Assembly: GCA_009792885.1 (NCBI GenBank) | Contig: WMCF01000018.1 | Location: forward strand, 2,618,031-2,682,030 | Length of the DNA: 64,000 nt | Reading direction: 5' to 3' | Origin: Eremophila alpestris peregrina | Taxonomy: Eukaryota > Chordata > Aves > Passeriformes > Alaudidae | Part shown: one piece after another, positions 52,989 to 64,000 of the stretch | Numbering within the stretch: the first letter of the stretch is position 1 | How the letters are laid out: each line of letters begins with the position of its first letter | The notes under the pieces: model-generated | Seen by the model: only the letters and a program-made list of their open reading frames with translations | What the model was told of the DNA's origin: nothing | The model's database searches: none | Translations under genes and position numbers: made by a program

Positions 52989-54339
52989 CTGGGTTGGGAA
53001 ACGAACAGAAAACCAGCAAATTAGGGCTGGCAGACTCCGAGACATTATAAGCATAATTACTAATGTTAATTAAGCAACACGAGCTGACAGACACATTGCA
53101 CTCAAGCATAAACCATAAAACTTGAATCTGTTCACTGGCCCATTTGGTCTGCTTTTCGCTAAGGTTTACTGCTTTAGGGCAACACTATGGTTAAATATGC
53201 TTCACAACTAATGCAGCAAATACTGGATTCAGAAAAGCAAACATTTCAACCACAGTCTGGAAATGCAGACAGTTCTATAGCAGGACTGCAGTGTCCTTTT
53301 GTTTTGAACCTTGATAATTGCAATAATTGCGATAACTGTTACCACAGTGATAACAGAATTATTAGAATGAAAATTACTAATTATAAAAAGACTATGTATT
53401 CCACAATTTTCTGATTATATGCAGTCTTGCAGCCAGTCTAACTTACACTATAATTTTGTTCAGCCAGTAGTCTATCAGAATACAACATTAAAAAACAGGA
53501 AAAAAATGCTCAATCCTGTACAGACAGACTCTGGGCTCAAGGTCACCATCCAAAGTCAACTAAGTCTCTTCACAAACTGTGATTCAGAACCTTAGAATAA
53601 GCAGAGAAAAGCTGCTTTCAATCATATGGTACAAGGTTATGTTTCAATTCAGGTTAGAGTTGAAGAAATAAAAACCCCATTTCAAATATATATTAAGTAT
53701 AAGATAATCACACCAAATGATATTTGGCCCTCAGTGTGTTACAGATTTCAGAACAATATTATCATCCATGAAGTCACTCATTACCTGCATACCTCTATTC
53801 TATTTTCCTCTTTCTCTTACCTGAGTGTGAACTGCATTAATTTCCCTCTTAAAAGTCTTTATGATTCATTTTGAGATTCTACCAAGTCCAGACAACTACT
53901 AAGCTAATATTTATCTCTCAAACTTCTCCAGGAAGTTTCTGCATATACAGCACCTTTAGCTCTCAGACAATGAAAAATCACAACTTTTTAAAATGTTAAA
54001 AATAAAGTCTTCACATTGTCCATTTATATTGAACACGGTGCATTGCAAGTGTAAGAGCAAAAGTCATATGGGAATTTCAAGAAAAACAGATTACCAATAT
54101 AGGAAAAAAAGAATCTATCATGTATAAAAGCAATCAAATGAGAATTGCATATATTGTAACGACAATAATTATCCTGATTATTTTACTCTGGCTATATAAA
54201 AGCCAATAATGTCCCTAAGTGTATCTTTTCTTTATCAGAAAGGCAAGATTGGAGGGTTTTTTCTTACTTCCCTCAAATTATTCCAGGGTGCAGCATTAAA
54301 GACCAAACAATGCAATGAAGGTGTGGTGAGAACACTTAC
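52989..54339 (-). other. PARD3 intron B/C (1.35 kb)
   Basis: Phase 2 intron between PDZ1 exons. AT-rich; nothing recognised. Confidence 0.85.
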
Positions 54340-54465
54340 TGTTCAAACCTCCTGTTCCGCAGGTCCCCGTCATTGATCCTGACAATGCAATCATTCTCAC
54401 GGAAAAGGTTTTCCTGTTCAGCTTTCCCACCCTTCTCCAGTCGCTTCACCAGCAGCCCCAGGGTT
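54340..54465 (-). CDS. PARD3: PARD3 exon B: core of PDZ1
   Basis: This 126-base exon completes the Arg codon from the previous exon, carries 41 codons and ends with CA of a split Gln codon. It encodes the middle of PDZ1: TLGLLVKRLEKGGKAEQENL, then FRENDCIVRINDGDL and NRRFE. The motif D-C-I-V-R-I-N-D-G-D-L is the usual PDZ strand and turn before the second helix. The acceptor is TGTTCCAG and the donor is a consensus GTAAGT. Both flanking introns are phase 2, so the exon is symmetric. It differs only slightly from remembered mammalian PAR-3 (for example Gln for His in KAEQEN). An intron of nearly 9 kb separates it from exon A. Confidence 0.97.
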
Positions 54466-57400
54466 CTGGAACATTAAAATTATGAATTATTACTGTCTGA
54501 ATAATTTGCAACACAGAAAATCCTATTGATTTAATATTTTATCATGATCACTACAGAAACTACATTTTAAACCGTCTTTACCTTGAAGTAGGATAGCACA
54601 GTTTCAAATAACTTCAAGAATTATCTGATTTATTATCCCTTTTTCATAAAACAAAAAGCCTAGGTGAATCAAACATGTCAAAAGTAAGAATGAACAGGCT
54701 GTGGGATGACAGCACATCCATTCTTGGAAAAGGCCAAGATTTCTGTGTAGTAAAAACTCCAAGAATCACCACACATCTAAGAAAAGACATCTTGTCTGCT
54801 AGTTAACTGAGGTTGAACAGGTTCAACTTAAAATTTGAATTTCTGAATTAGCAGAGAATGCCACAGCCTTCAGTACTCCTTCTGTGCAAGTGAAACCTGG
54901 AGTCATCTCATGTAATAAGCAGCCTGTAATGAGGGGATGGATGGAGAATCCAGTACTTTCATGTGGACCAAATGCTTTTATTTTTAAATCTTAACTTTTT
55001 AAAATAAAACAGAAAAGAGGAAATTAAAAATTTAACTGTTCTTTTTAAATTCAGAATCTTGAATTAATTAACTGAAGACAATTTCCATTTAATAGCCTCT
55101 GTGCAATGAGTTAGTCCCCTCTGTTTTGTGCTTACCCACAGTACCATCTTAAGGATGTTTTTAGAAGAAAAGGTAAACAAATATTTAACTTGAAATTATG
55201 AAAAAGGGTCCTGAAGAATGGACTTCTGAGGTACTGGAGGATAGTATGGAAAGTCAGTGATGCTTCTATACCTGAATTCTATACCCAAAGGAGAACTCAA
55301 TCTTCAGGATTATTCTTGCATTGACTTTGCACTTGATTTTTTTTTTTTTAAAAGATCACATTTACAGTGAAATCCCACAGGATGTATCAGTGGGTCAAAC
55401 TCTCATCATCCAAGTCAACAGCACTACTTTTTTCAGAATTTATTCCAAGGCATGGTGTGAAAAATACTTGGTCCAAATCAGCAGGAACTGCAAGACCACA
55501 CATGTCTTTTAAGCAAAAACCTTTTAGTGATCACAGCACTTCTATTCACACATAGCACCTCAAAGTAAATGAGGAGTCAATGGTGCTTAAAAGAACTCCT
55601 CATGTGCTCTAAAGTTACCTACACACTTGAGCACTTCATCAAACAGGTCAGAAAAGCAAAATTAACTTATTTCTTCCACTTTAAAATCTTCATTTACCAA
55701 TTTAGCACCAGCATAAGAAAGTAATACATTTTTTTACAGACTAGCCATACATTTTTTCCTACAAGGTAGATGAAGGAGTAGGAGAAATGATCCTAATAAT
55801 ATTTCCATTTTGGAACCACCTAGAGACATTAAGATACGGTGTTGAAAGAGATGCAAACAGACCGTGAGGAGAAAAACAACATAAAGCATTCTGACAACAC
55901 AAATCATCAAATGAAGCTTGAGTCAGACATCTGCATGACAAAAATCTCTACAGGTCCACAGCAGTGGCACACTAAGCTAATGACCATGTTGTGCTCCATT
56001 AATTGCACTACGATTTTCTGATTGTTATTAGGTTGTGTAGTCACAGGAAATAAAAAAAACCAACTTTAAAATATTGATTCAATCCCTTTTTTCCAACTAA
56101 AAAATCCCTTTTCTCACTGAAAAACTGTTGAAGGCAGTCTCAGATTTTTAAAACTGATAAATAATTATAAAGAAATTTTGGATTATTTGATAGCTGAATG
56201 AAGAACAAAATTTACAGTTATATCAATAGTAAAAAGTAAAAATACTTGTATGGCTTCACTACATTATTTTTATCAGAATTATAGTTTTCACACATAGAAA
56301 ACTGATGTGTTAGAAAACAAGTTTGTGTCTTTTTCACTTATGAGTTAATGAATGTCTTTTGGGAGATTGTCTTTGAGCCACAAAGTGAAGCTATTGAAGA
56401 GCATAACTCTAAATGGGGAAGGAATAGGCACAGCAAATATAAAATAGGGAATGCTACATTTAGGGGAAAACCAACAAAATACTTGAGAGGGAAAGGAAGG
56501 AATTGTGTCTGCCCTTCCTTTTCTTTCACCTGATGCCCAACAGCTCTTTCATGCAGGTGTACTCCTCTGCAATGTCCAAAGACAATTCAGAATTTGGAAG
56601 TGCATGCAATGCTTGCACAAGAGTGCACATAGTAAAAAACAACAGGTGTTTGGTCTATATGGTTAAATATAAAAAATATCAATATATTAAAACAGTATCA
56701 ACACAAAGTACAACAATCTAAGTTAACACAATGACAGTATGTGATACAAAATAAGGTGGTTATTTCATCCCAATGTCTCCTTGTACTTATGATTACAAAA
56801 TAATTGCTCTATCAATAGTTTTGACATAGCATTTTTCTTGAAATGTTGCTTTCTGCTGTCTCACATTCTGAATTTTTATCAAATTATTAATGCAAGATGC
56901 ACCTTTATGCATGGTTTGACATTTCTTAAATTTATTTCATTTAAACTCTCAAATCTGTAAAAATATTACTAATCCTAACCTATAGTAGGATAATATAACA
57001 GATAAATAAGCTACCAGTCAAAATTGTAAATAATCTCATTAAACAAAGGCTGCAAGTTCTGCTAATACAAGACTGCTCATCTCTAACGTGGCATATGGTG
57101 CTTATGAGGATTTTGCTTTTTAATAAATGTTAGAGTAAGGTTAACCAAGGCATATAAAGCTAAAGTCACTGGGAGCAAATTCAAGGCTGGATGAACAGAC
57201 TGAGTCAAACCTGAGACCAGGCTCCTCACAGTCCTTTTAATTATTTAATTTTTTAATATAAACACATGGCACAAAAGATCCCTTGAGACACAATTTCCCA
57301 AATGAGGGTTTGCGTAGCAGAGAAAACTAGAACTATGGAAAATGTATGTTCAAAAAATTAACAAAATCATACCAATTTCCTACAGTATTTCTTCAGCATA

Positions 57401-60400
57401 TTACAGATAGATATAGATACAAAAATGTGACTCTGAGAAAGACTTTATGGGAATTCATGTTTGCTGTTGCAGCAACTGGAGATAAACAGAGTAGACCTGA
57501 TACTGTAAATATGCAGTAACCTAAAAACAAATTAGATTTTTTTCCCTGCCATATGCCACTATCATTAATCCTGTGAAGTGGAGCTCTACTAAGGCTTCAG
57601 TATTATGTTCCCTACATTAGGAACATATAAATTTTTGAAGCATCTCTATTCTGGTATAAAGTATCAAAGTCAGTTTATACATTTTTTTAAACACAACCAT
57701 GTAGCATACAAATGTATGGGTATATTTGAATTTGCTTAATTTTGTCCAGTTAAAGTAAGTCAAACCAGTTTCTAATAGAAATTCTTCCATTACAAATTCT
57801 TTAAACTCCAACTTTTCAAGAATGAGATTAAATATCATGTAAACCTGCACAAAACACTCTGCAAGTCTACAAACCTGCTGAAATAATAATTATAAAGAGA
57901 AATTTAGTACCTGTGCTGTGTTAGACTACTAACACTAGCTGACATGGAAACAGAAGGGGAACTGCCAAGGCACAGAGCTCAATCTTTGCATTTGTTTTAA
58001 ATACCTAATTGGGAATGTAAGCAGCTGAGATTATATTAGCATTTGCACCACTGTATTTCCACAAGGTTCATTACTCTAATTATACTATTAAAATAAACTC
58101 AGCTACATGTGTTAACATTTCAGTTCTCAGTATAAATTACAACCAATGATAAAACCAGAAATAAGCAGCTAATTTTTTTATTGACATCTAAATTGCCTGA
58201 CTTAGTTGGGGTAGTTTGTGAAATGGGAATTTTCCACATGCCATCCAGATGTATGGAAATGATGATAATTTATCTTAATAAAAACTGACAGTGGAAATAA
58301 AAATAAAAACTGACACTGAGCATCTAGAATATGATTTGGCCATCATGGCCCATTGTATGCACACAGTGAAGTTATTTATCTATTTACCTGCAAGCTAACT
58401 GTAGTGTAATCAAATCAGACAGAACAGAAAATAGCCAATTTAAATGTTTATGTAAAGTCACTAACATGAAAAGGCAAAAACTAGATTAAGGTACAAAAAT
58501 AGGGATTGAATGAAAAGCTGATGTGCAGCGGTTTCATGCTATGAAAGATCTCTGAAAAGTTCTACAAGAACATAAACACAGTGTAAAATTCCTAGATTCA
58601 GAGGTCAGAGTAGGCAAATTGGCTTCTTTGTTCAAGTTAAATTATGGTGGCTACTCAATGCTAAATTGCACATAAACTCCTTTACCCAATCTTGGCATCA
58701 CAGCACTGCTGTGGAGGCATTTCAATTTCATGCCTGAAGTCCAGAACCAATTCCCAACCTTTGGTAATCACTCCTCAGCTTTTTAGCTTGAGTAATACTT
58801 CAAATTATGCTTATAAAACTCCTTAAAGGCTGAGATCAGACAGTTTGAATTCAGATACAAGAGTGAGAGAATGGTACATTCACTCCACAGAGAATTTTTT
58901 TCCCATACATATGTTTTTGAAAGCCATGGCTACCTTTGAGACTTAAAAGGTTGGAAATGCAGGAGAAGAATAAATAGAGAGGCAGACAGCACAGACCTCC
59001 TACTTGATCAAAGAGAGTATGATCATTAGAGAGGCACCTTGAAGGCAATATTACAGACTCTTAGTATAGACAATGGCCAATAGATACTACTTTAGTTTTC
59101 TCTGTACCTTGAGTACCAGACTAAAATTTTTACAGCGGCACATGAAATTAATTCATAAACTCTAGAAAATGAAGGACACTTCCAATTAAAAAAAATTAGA
59201 AAGAGTATAAAAAAAAAATTCAAATTTCTAGATTTCTAGTAAAGGTAGTTAGGGTTTGAGTATGTTTAAATGCCCACCTTCATCTGAGGTTTTTCTTTCT
59301 TTTTAACAAAATCTGTTAAATTTGTCATTTAAACTGACGAAAATTCTCTTTTTTCTTGCTTTCTTTTGAGATTTCCTATTAATTTAAGACATTTAGGATA
59401 TATAACAAAAACCTGTTTTAGCTGCAAGTTTTAGATACACAGTCATGATGGATTTTGTGGCATACTTCAACAGGAAGAAAAGCTGGCAGAGCTGTGCATA
59501 CCTGTCTGTATCAAAGTAACATGTCAGATACTTATTAGTGGCTGTTCATTGTGGGGTTTTCAGACGAATATCCAAATCCTTTTTGGTTCTGCTTTTCTAA
59601 GTACACTTCAGAGCAGTTTTGGGACTATGGGACTCTAACTTCCATATCATTATTCACTGAGATTTCTGATGTTATCTCATATATTCCTTGTGTCAATTTA
59701 ATCTTTCCAAAGACAGACATGGCAGGATTTCACAAAAGCAGCTAGGGTATAGAGCTTGAGAAGATTTCCAAAGTAGAAGAGGTCATATAATGGTAAATTA
59801 GGCTGCAATTACTGTTGAGCTCACAGAGAACTTGGCACATCCCCACTGAAACATCAACATAACATCCCACATCATCCAGGCTGCTCAAATGAGATTCTTA
59901 AGGGACTGTTTGCTCCTGTCCCTGAGCTCCTAATAAGAAGGAAGGATTGGTGGTGTGGCAATTTTGAACAGAGTTAGAATTTTCTTTCATATTTTTCTCT
60001 CATCCATTTCCTCTTTTTTCTACTCTTAGCTGAACACTTTGCTGCTTGCCTTCTTCCTTCATTCAACTTTGATTTCCATGCCTCCTTTTCTGCTCAGCAC
60101 TGCATCTATGCCATTGCAGAAATGTGCCAGCAGGTTTGCAAACAAAACTTTTATCCTTAAAAAATGCACAACCATAAGGTGATGAATATGTATACCCTCC
60201 TTCCTTTTGATAAGGTGAACAAAATCTGTTAACAAAATCATATGATCAAATAAGCCAATAAAAGGCTGATGCATTTCTAGAGGCAAAACCAGAAAGATAA
60301 CAAGGAAACATATACACAGAATAAGGTTTCACCATGTCTTTATAAATCAATAATATTTTTCCCAGAGAAATACATGTTTTTTTTTCATTTAAAAAAGTCT

Positions 60401-63346
60401 CAGTTTTACTGGGAACAGAAATAATCTGCAGCATCTACAAAGATGAGGCAGATTTTGTTTTACAGATTTTACAGATTTTAAAGATTTTGTTCAAGATCAA
60501 AAGCCAGTACTCAAAAGATTCTTATTCCAAAACCTCAAAAATGCATCAAAAAGTCAAATATTTTCTCAATAGAAGTAAAGAACAGAGTTATGGCACAAAA
60601 TTTTTAGAGTTTCGGAGTGTTTCCTTAAGGAGGGATTTTCTAGTGTGAATTTTTTGGTGGGAGAAGACTCTTGCTAATTGCATAGGAGAAAAAAGGTGAG
60701 TTGCATAATATGTTTTTACACTTTTTCAAGTTATTGATTTAATAACCATTGCTTATTGAGTAATATTTTCACAAGCAAAAGACATGAACTACAATAAAAG
60801 TAACTGAAAACAGCATAACTGGGATTGAACAGCAAGCACATATAAAACAACTATGGGACAGTGGACTAATCTGTATGACACATGAAATCCTTTCTTTCTG
60901 GACATCCCTCAAAGTCTTTTCTCAGTCCTGGGTTTGGTTTTCTATAATTAGGTTTCTAATAAGCAAATCCCCTGTTCAAGTTACTGTAAGCAGGGGGTTG
61001 CAGGTTGATTGTAGCAGGGAGAATTAATTTTTGCAGCCAGGGGAGGAACAAAGAGCAGCCATGTGCTACAGTGAGAAATAAGTAGGAAGCAGAAGATCCC
61101 TGCCATGCATCTGCTCTCCCTCTGAATCTAGCAAAAGGAGAAACATGTGTGTCTTATCTGCTCTAAAGAAGTGGGAAACCAAGAGGGGGAAAAGAATTAT
61201 CCAAATCCCCACCAACTGCTTCCAGTCTGAACCTGGGTGTGTTCCTTTCCCTGTGCACACTGGGGGCAGCTGGAGAAAAATGTGTTTATCCTACCTGAGA
61301 GCATGCAGAGGTGTGGGCAGGCAGACAGTGAAGCAGCAGCACAACACAAACACTGGGAATCAATCCCAAGAAATGAACTCTCCTTCTCCTTCACTGGAAC
61401 ACACGTGGCATGGCAGAAAACTTTCGGAAATATTCTAGATCCTCCCCAACTTTGCTTCTCTACACTTTCAAGACATGGGACCAAGTGTTTCCCCTCTTCA
61501 GCAGATTATTTTGTGGAGGGTAGAAAAAACTCAGCAATTACATATATGGTATTTTTCAATGAAGTGAGTTCTAGTATTATGAAGAAAAAGAGGATGCATT
61601 TTAATATAAAAACTACTTCACTTGTGACAGAATTTGCTTCTCCAGTAAGTCCTGATTTGAAACTCCTATATTCAAAATTGGCTTTCCTGTAGTAAAACTT
61701 TATCCTATAATTTTACATGATACAGTTAAATTTCTTTTTTAAAAATTATATATTTTATTTCTGTGTTTATGGCTTTTTTCTTTAACATGGTCTCATTATG
61801 TATGAACAGTTTAAGCTTTAACTCAGACTTGACAGCCACATTAACAGTCAGGAAGCGAATTTTACTCAAGTCAAAATTCTTATTCAAAATGTCAAAATAC
61901 ATATTTTAACATCAGTTCTATTAAACAAGTACTCAGTAGGCAGTTGACATTCTTAACTGGTCCTTTCTTGGCCTTCACACTGCTGAAATCCCAGATAACT
62001 GTGTGAACATTTCAACCATTTCTAACTCTATGGGATTTACTTCTGAGCTATGTTTGAAGTACTTTTCACTCATGCCCTTTCCATCCCCACACTCAATTCA
62101 CTGAATTTCAGATTATGAAGAGAAGAATTCACCACTTAACAGAAGTTTGCTCTTAATACTTGTAGTCCCCAGAAAAAGTAGCTTTAAAGTAAAACAAATT
62201 ACATTTTCTCATAATACATATCAGTATGACTATGAAAGCATTGGGTTTTAAGTAACAACTGCAAATAAAACTCTTATACTATGTTTCAAATCCCATGAAG
62301 ATATTTGGTATAGAAGGAAAAATACCTAAAATGCTATAGTATTCTGAAAAATAGCAATTAATGTTTGAGAGATACACTTGTATAGCGAGTTTTGTTGTTT
62401 TGTTAGTTTTTAATTATGAAACTTAAATTGCTAATGGGAAAACAGACATGAGGACATAACACACCTTTCCATGTGCAAAGACTACTTTTAAGATATATAT
62501 ATATATATTTGTTCCCCTTTCCCTTAAAGAGAGAAAATCCAGTGTGTATTTAGAATATGCAACACCAAAATAAAATTTGCATATATTGCTAAAAAATTAT
62601 CATTTTTCAAGGTACTTAAAATTTTCAAATCCACCACTAATTAATACAAAAGTTTAACCTTTTTTTTCTGAGATTATCTTCATGACCCTAAACACTGAAA
62701 CTCTACAATAGCAAAGTACGTATTGGAGATTGTGTTTATTAATAACATACCCACAATGTAATTTTTAATGTAGACTACTTTCTTTAAAAGTGTTGTGGTT
62801 TTTTTTGTAAACAATCAAACTTCAGGAGTTTCAGCCTGTAAAACAGGTTCACTTTTCCGCAAACCAGAATGTTTCAGCTGGTTTTGCTATTTCATTTTAA
62901 CCCCAGCAGATGGGACAACATGAAATTTTGAAAGTGTGGCGATTGTTTTGTCCCCTACTCTTAAGAAGCAAAAGCGCAGACTCCTGGTTTAGACTCCTGC
63001 TGTTATTTGGAGATTTGTGGCTTCAAACAATCAGTAGGGAAATGTTGCACAAATATCCACCTGAATTAGGGCAGAAGTTTATACATTTTACAAATCCAAA
63101 AGGAAATGTCTTCATCCTTCAATTCCCTCCTAGATTACACCCAATTCTAAGCAGAGCTTTTGAACTAGAGAGTTCCTTCCAAGCACAGAGTCAGTAAATT
63201 TGCATTTCTTCCTTCCTTAACCAGTGAGACTGCCTCTTGAAAAACAGACAACATTCTACAGAGGGCAAAGGCACACAACACAAAAATTAGCACAAGAGAA
63301 AGCACAGCAAATCCGAATGCAAGTAAAATCCTCCGCGATACGTTAC
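54466..63346 (-). other. PARD3 intron A/B (8.9 kb)
   Basis: Phase 2 intron inside PDZ1. It is AT-rich with a TA run at 62.49 kb and a 151-codon plus-strand frame (61237-61692) with no recognisable domain. No mobile element is recognised. Confidence 0.8.
62493..62508. repeat. AT dinucleotide microsatellite
   Basis: Eight AT copies in the intron between exons A and B. Confidence 0.9.
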
Positions 63347-63430
63347 CTTCCGCCTCGGGCACTGAAAGGCACTACATGGATCCCCAGAGGCCCGCCGTCA
63401 TTGGAGACCTCGACCAGCTTTACCATATCA
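63347..63430 (-). CDS. PARD3: PARD3 exon A: start of PDZ1
   Basis: This 84-base exon supplies the third base of a codon, 27 full codons and two bases of a split Arg codon. It reads D-M-V-K-L-V-E-V and then the carboxylate-binding loop GGPLGIHV of PDZ1, ending in PFSARGG. The acceptor is TCTCACAG and the donor is GTAACG. In PAR-3 this domain is known to bind partners such as PAR-6 and the tails of JAM and nectin adhesion proteins. Both flanking introns are phase 2, so skipping the exon would keep frame but remove the first strand and ligand loop of PDZ1. A short CA-rich run lies about 60 bases upstream. It is the most 5' exon in the window; the preceding exon is beyond 64000. Confidence 0.96.
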
Positions 63431-63489
63431 CTGTGAGACAATGACCAATGAGGGAATGTGAACATGGACCGTGAAGGAGCCAAAAACCC

Positions 63490-63509
63490 CACACAAACAC
63501 ACACACACA
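63490..63509. repeat. CA-rich microsatellite
   Basis: About nine CA copies with one interruption, 60 bases upstream of the exon A acceptor (read as GT on the transcript strand). Confidence 0.9.
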
Positions 63510-63720
63510 GAGAAACAAAACCGCTCCAGAAACCAGCTCATGGCGATGGAAGCATTGCTGAACGCTACGTACCTGCAGATGTGTCTGATGGCATGAAAGG
63601 AGATCAATCAGCAAAAACAGTTCAATTAATAGAACCAAGAGAAATCAAAGAATTTTTTTTAAATTTAGATGAATATGTAAAAATAGGTCTCATCATCATC
63701 ACTGCATGCATATTGCTTTC

Positions 63721-63762
63721 CTTTTTTTCTTATTCTTTTTTTCTTATTCTTTTTTTCTTATT
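63721..63762. repeat. Three perfect 14-base tandem copies
   Basis: The unit CTTTTTTTCTTATT occurs three times without change, followed by a partial copy. On the transcript strand it reads as an A/G-rich tract. Confidence 0.95.
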
Positions 63763-64000
63763 CTTTTCTTAAACTGAACGTCGAGTAGAAAAACCTTAAA
63801 TGCCACACACAATTTTTCCTTAGAAAATTTTTTCCTCTAAAAGCTCATCATAGCATTAGCATGCTTTACTTTTTTGTCTTAGAGCCGATGCTAATTTTTA
63901 ACATTAGCTTTCCCATAACTACCTCATAATCAAATCAGAATTATTAAATTTTTAATTGGCTAAATCCTTCCAGTTTTAAAACACATTATCTGTTTTATTG

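Larger units (their letters stand above)
2766..63430 (-). other. PARD3: PARD3 gene, partial (11 internal coding exons)
   Basis: This is the span of the PARD3 exons visible in the window. PAR-3 is a multi-PDZ scaffold. With PAR-6 and atypical PKC it sets apical-basal polarity, tight junction position and neuronal polarity, acting at the cell cortex. The exons join to 1748 coding bases (about 582 residues; the human protein is about 1350 residues) with matching phases at every junction and no stop. The assignment rests on PDZ1-PDZ2-PDZ3 order and on near-identity to remembered vertebrate PAR-3 in PDZ2, PDZ3 and the aPKC-binding region. The paralogue PARD3B is less likely because these segments match PARD3 closely. 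The 5' exons (N-terminal CR1 domain) and the 3' exons lie outside the window. Confidence 0.97.
63431..64000 (-). other. PARD3 intron upstream of exon A (partial)
   Basis: Intronic sequence leading to the exon A acceptor. It contains a CA-rich run (63490-63509) and a perfect 14-base triplication. No exon is seen up to the window end. Confidence 0.85.

Noticed and set aside
52732..53109. 125-codon minus frame and opposing plus frame (52775-53050)
   Set aside because: Shadows of PARD3 exon C in other frames; the true frame is fixed by PDZ1/PDZ2 homology and splice phase.
61237..61692. 151-codon plus-strand frame overlapping two others
   Set aside because: Composition like translated intron, no domain, overlapped by frames on both strands; treated as chance.
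1..64000. CRISPR arrays, operons, bacterial or phage systems
   Set aside because: Exon-intron structure, CR1 elements and AT-rich introns show vertebrate nuclear DNA; no regularly spaced repeats or packed genes exist.

Overview
The window is vertebrate nuclear DNA, almost certainly from a bird. It holds the middle of one protein-coding gene, PARD3 (partitioning-defective 3, PAR-3), on the minus strand. Bird origin is inferred from four CR1 retroposon fragments, one of which keeps the CR1-type 3' terminal repeats, and from an LTR I recognise from avian genomes. Repeats are otherwise sparse and the introns are AT-rich. I cannot name the species; a neoavian, possibly a passerine, fits best.

Eleven consecutive PARD3 coding exons were placed by hand. 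Read in transcript order from high to low coordinate they are 63430-63347, 54465-54340, 52988-52609, 42591-42452, 40957-40829, 36940-36902, 25300-25112, 24642-24472, 14606-14456, 7930-7741 and 2914-2766. All have AG acceptors and GT donors. Reading phase is continuous across all ten complete introns, giving 1748 coding bases and about 582 residues with no stop or frameshift. They encode PDZ1, the PDZ1-PDZ2 linker, PDZ2, PDZ3 and the start of the atypical-PKC-binding region, including the conserved RKSKSMD phosphosite motif. The N-terminal oligomerisation domain lies beyond 64000 and the C-terminal part lies below position 1.

Layout: 1-2.8 kb is intron; 2.8-14.6 kb carries the three exons of the aPKC-binding region; 24.5-25.3 kb carries PDZ3; 36.9 kb has a 39-base exon; 40.8-42.6 kb carries most of PDZ2; 52.6-53.0 kb carries the end of PDZ1, the linker and the start of PDZ2; 54.4 and 63.4 kb carry the rest of PDZ1. 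Introns range from 469 bases to about 11.6 kb. CR1 fragments lie near 8.2, 17.8, 21.7 and 29.4 kb. The LTR lies at about 43.9-44.8 kb, antisense to PARD3.

No second gene, RNA gene, CRISPR array or new system could be supported. The most interesting unexplained items are a CpG-dense intronic patch with an adjacent candidate regulatory element (16.4-16.8 kb), a 13-bp perfect hairpin (15.75 kb), an open reading frame with a charged, serine-rich core inside the PDZ1-PDZ2 intron (42.8-43.1 kb), and the small in-frame exon at 36.9 kb, which follows a weak donor.
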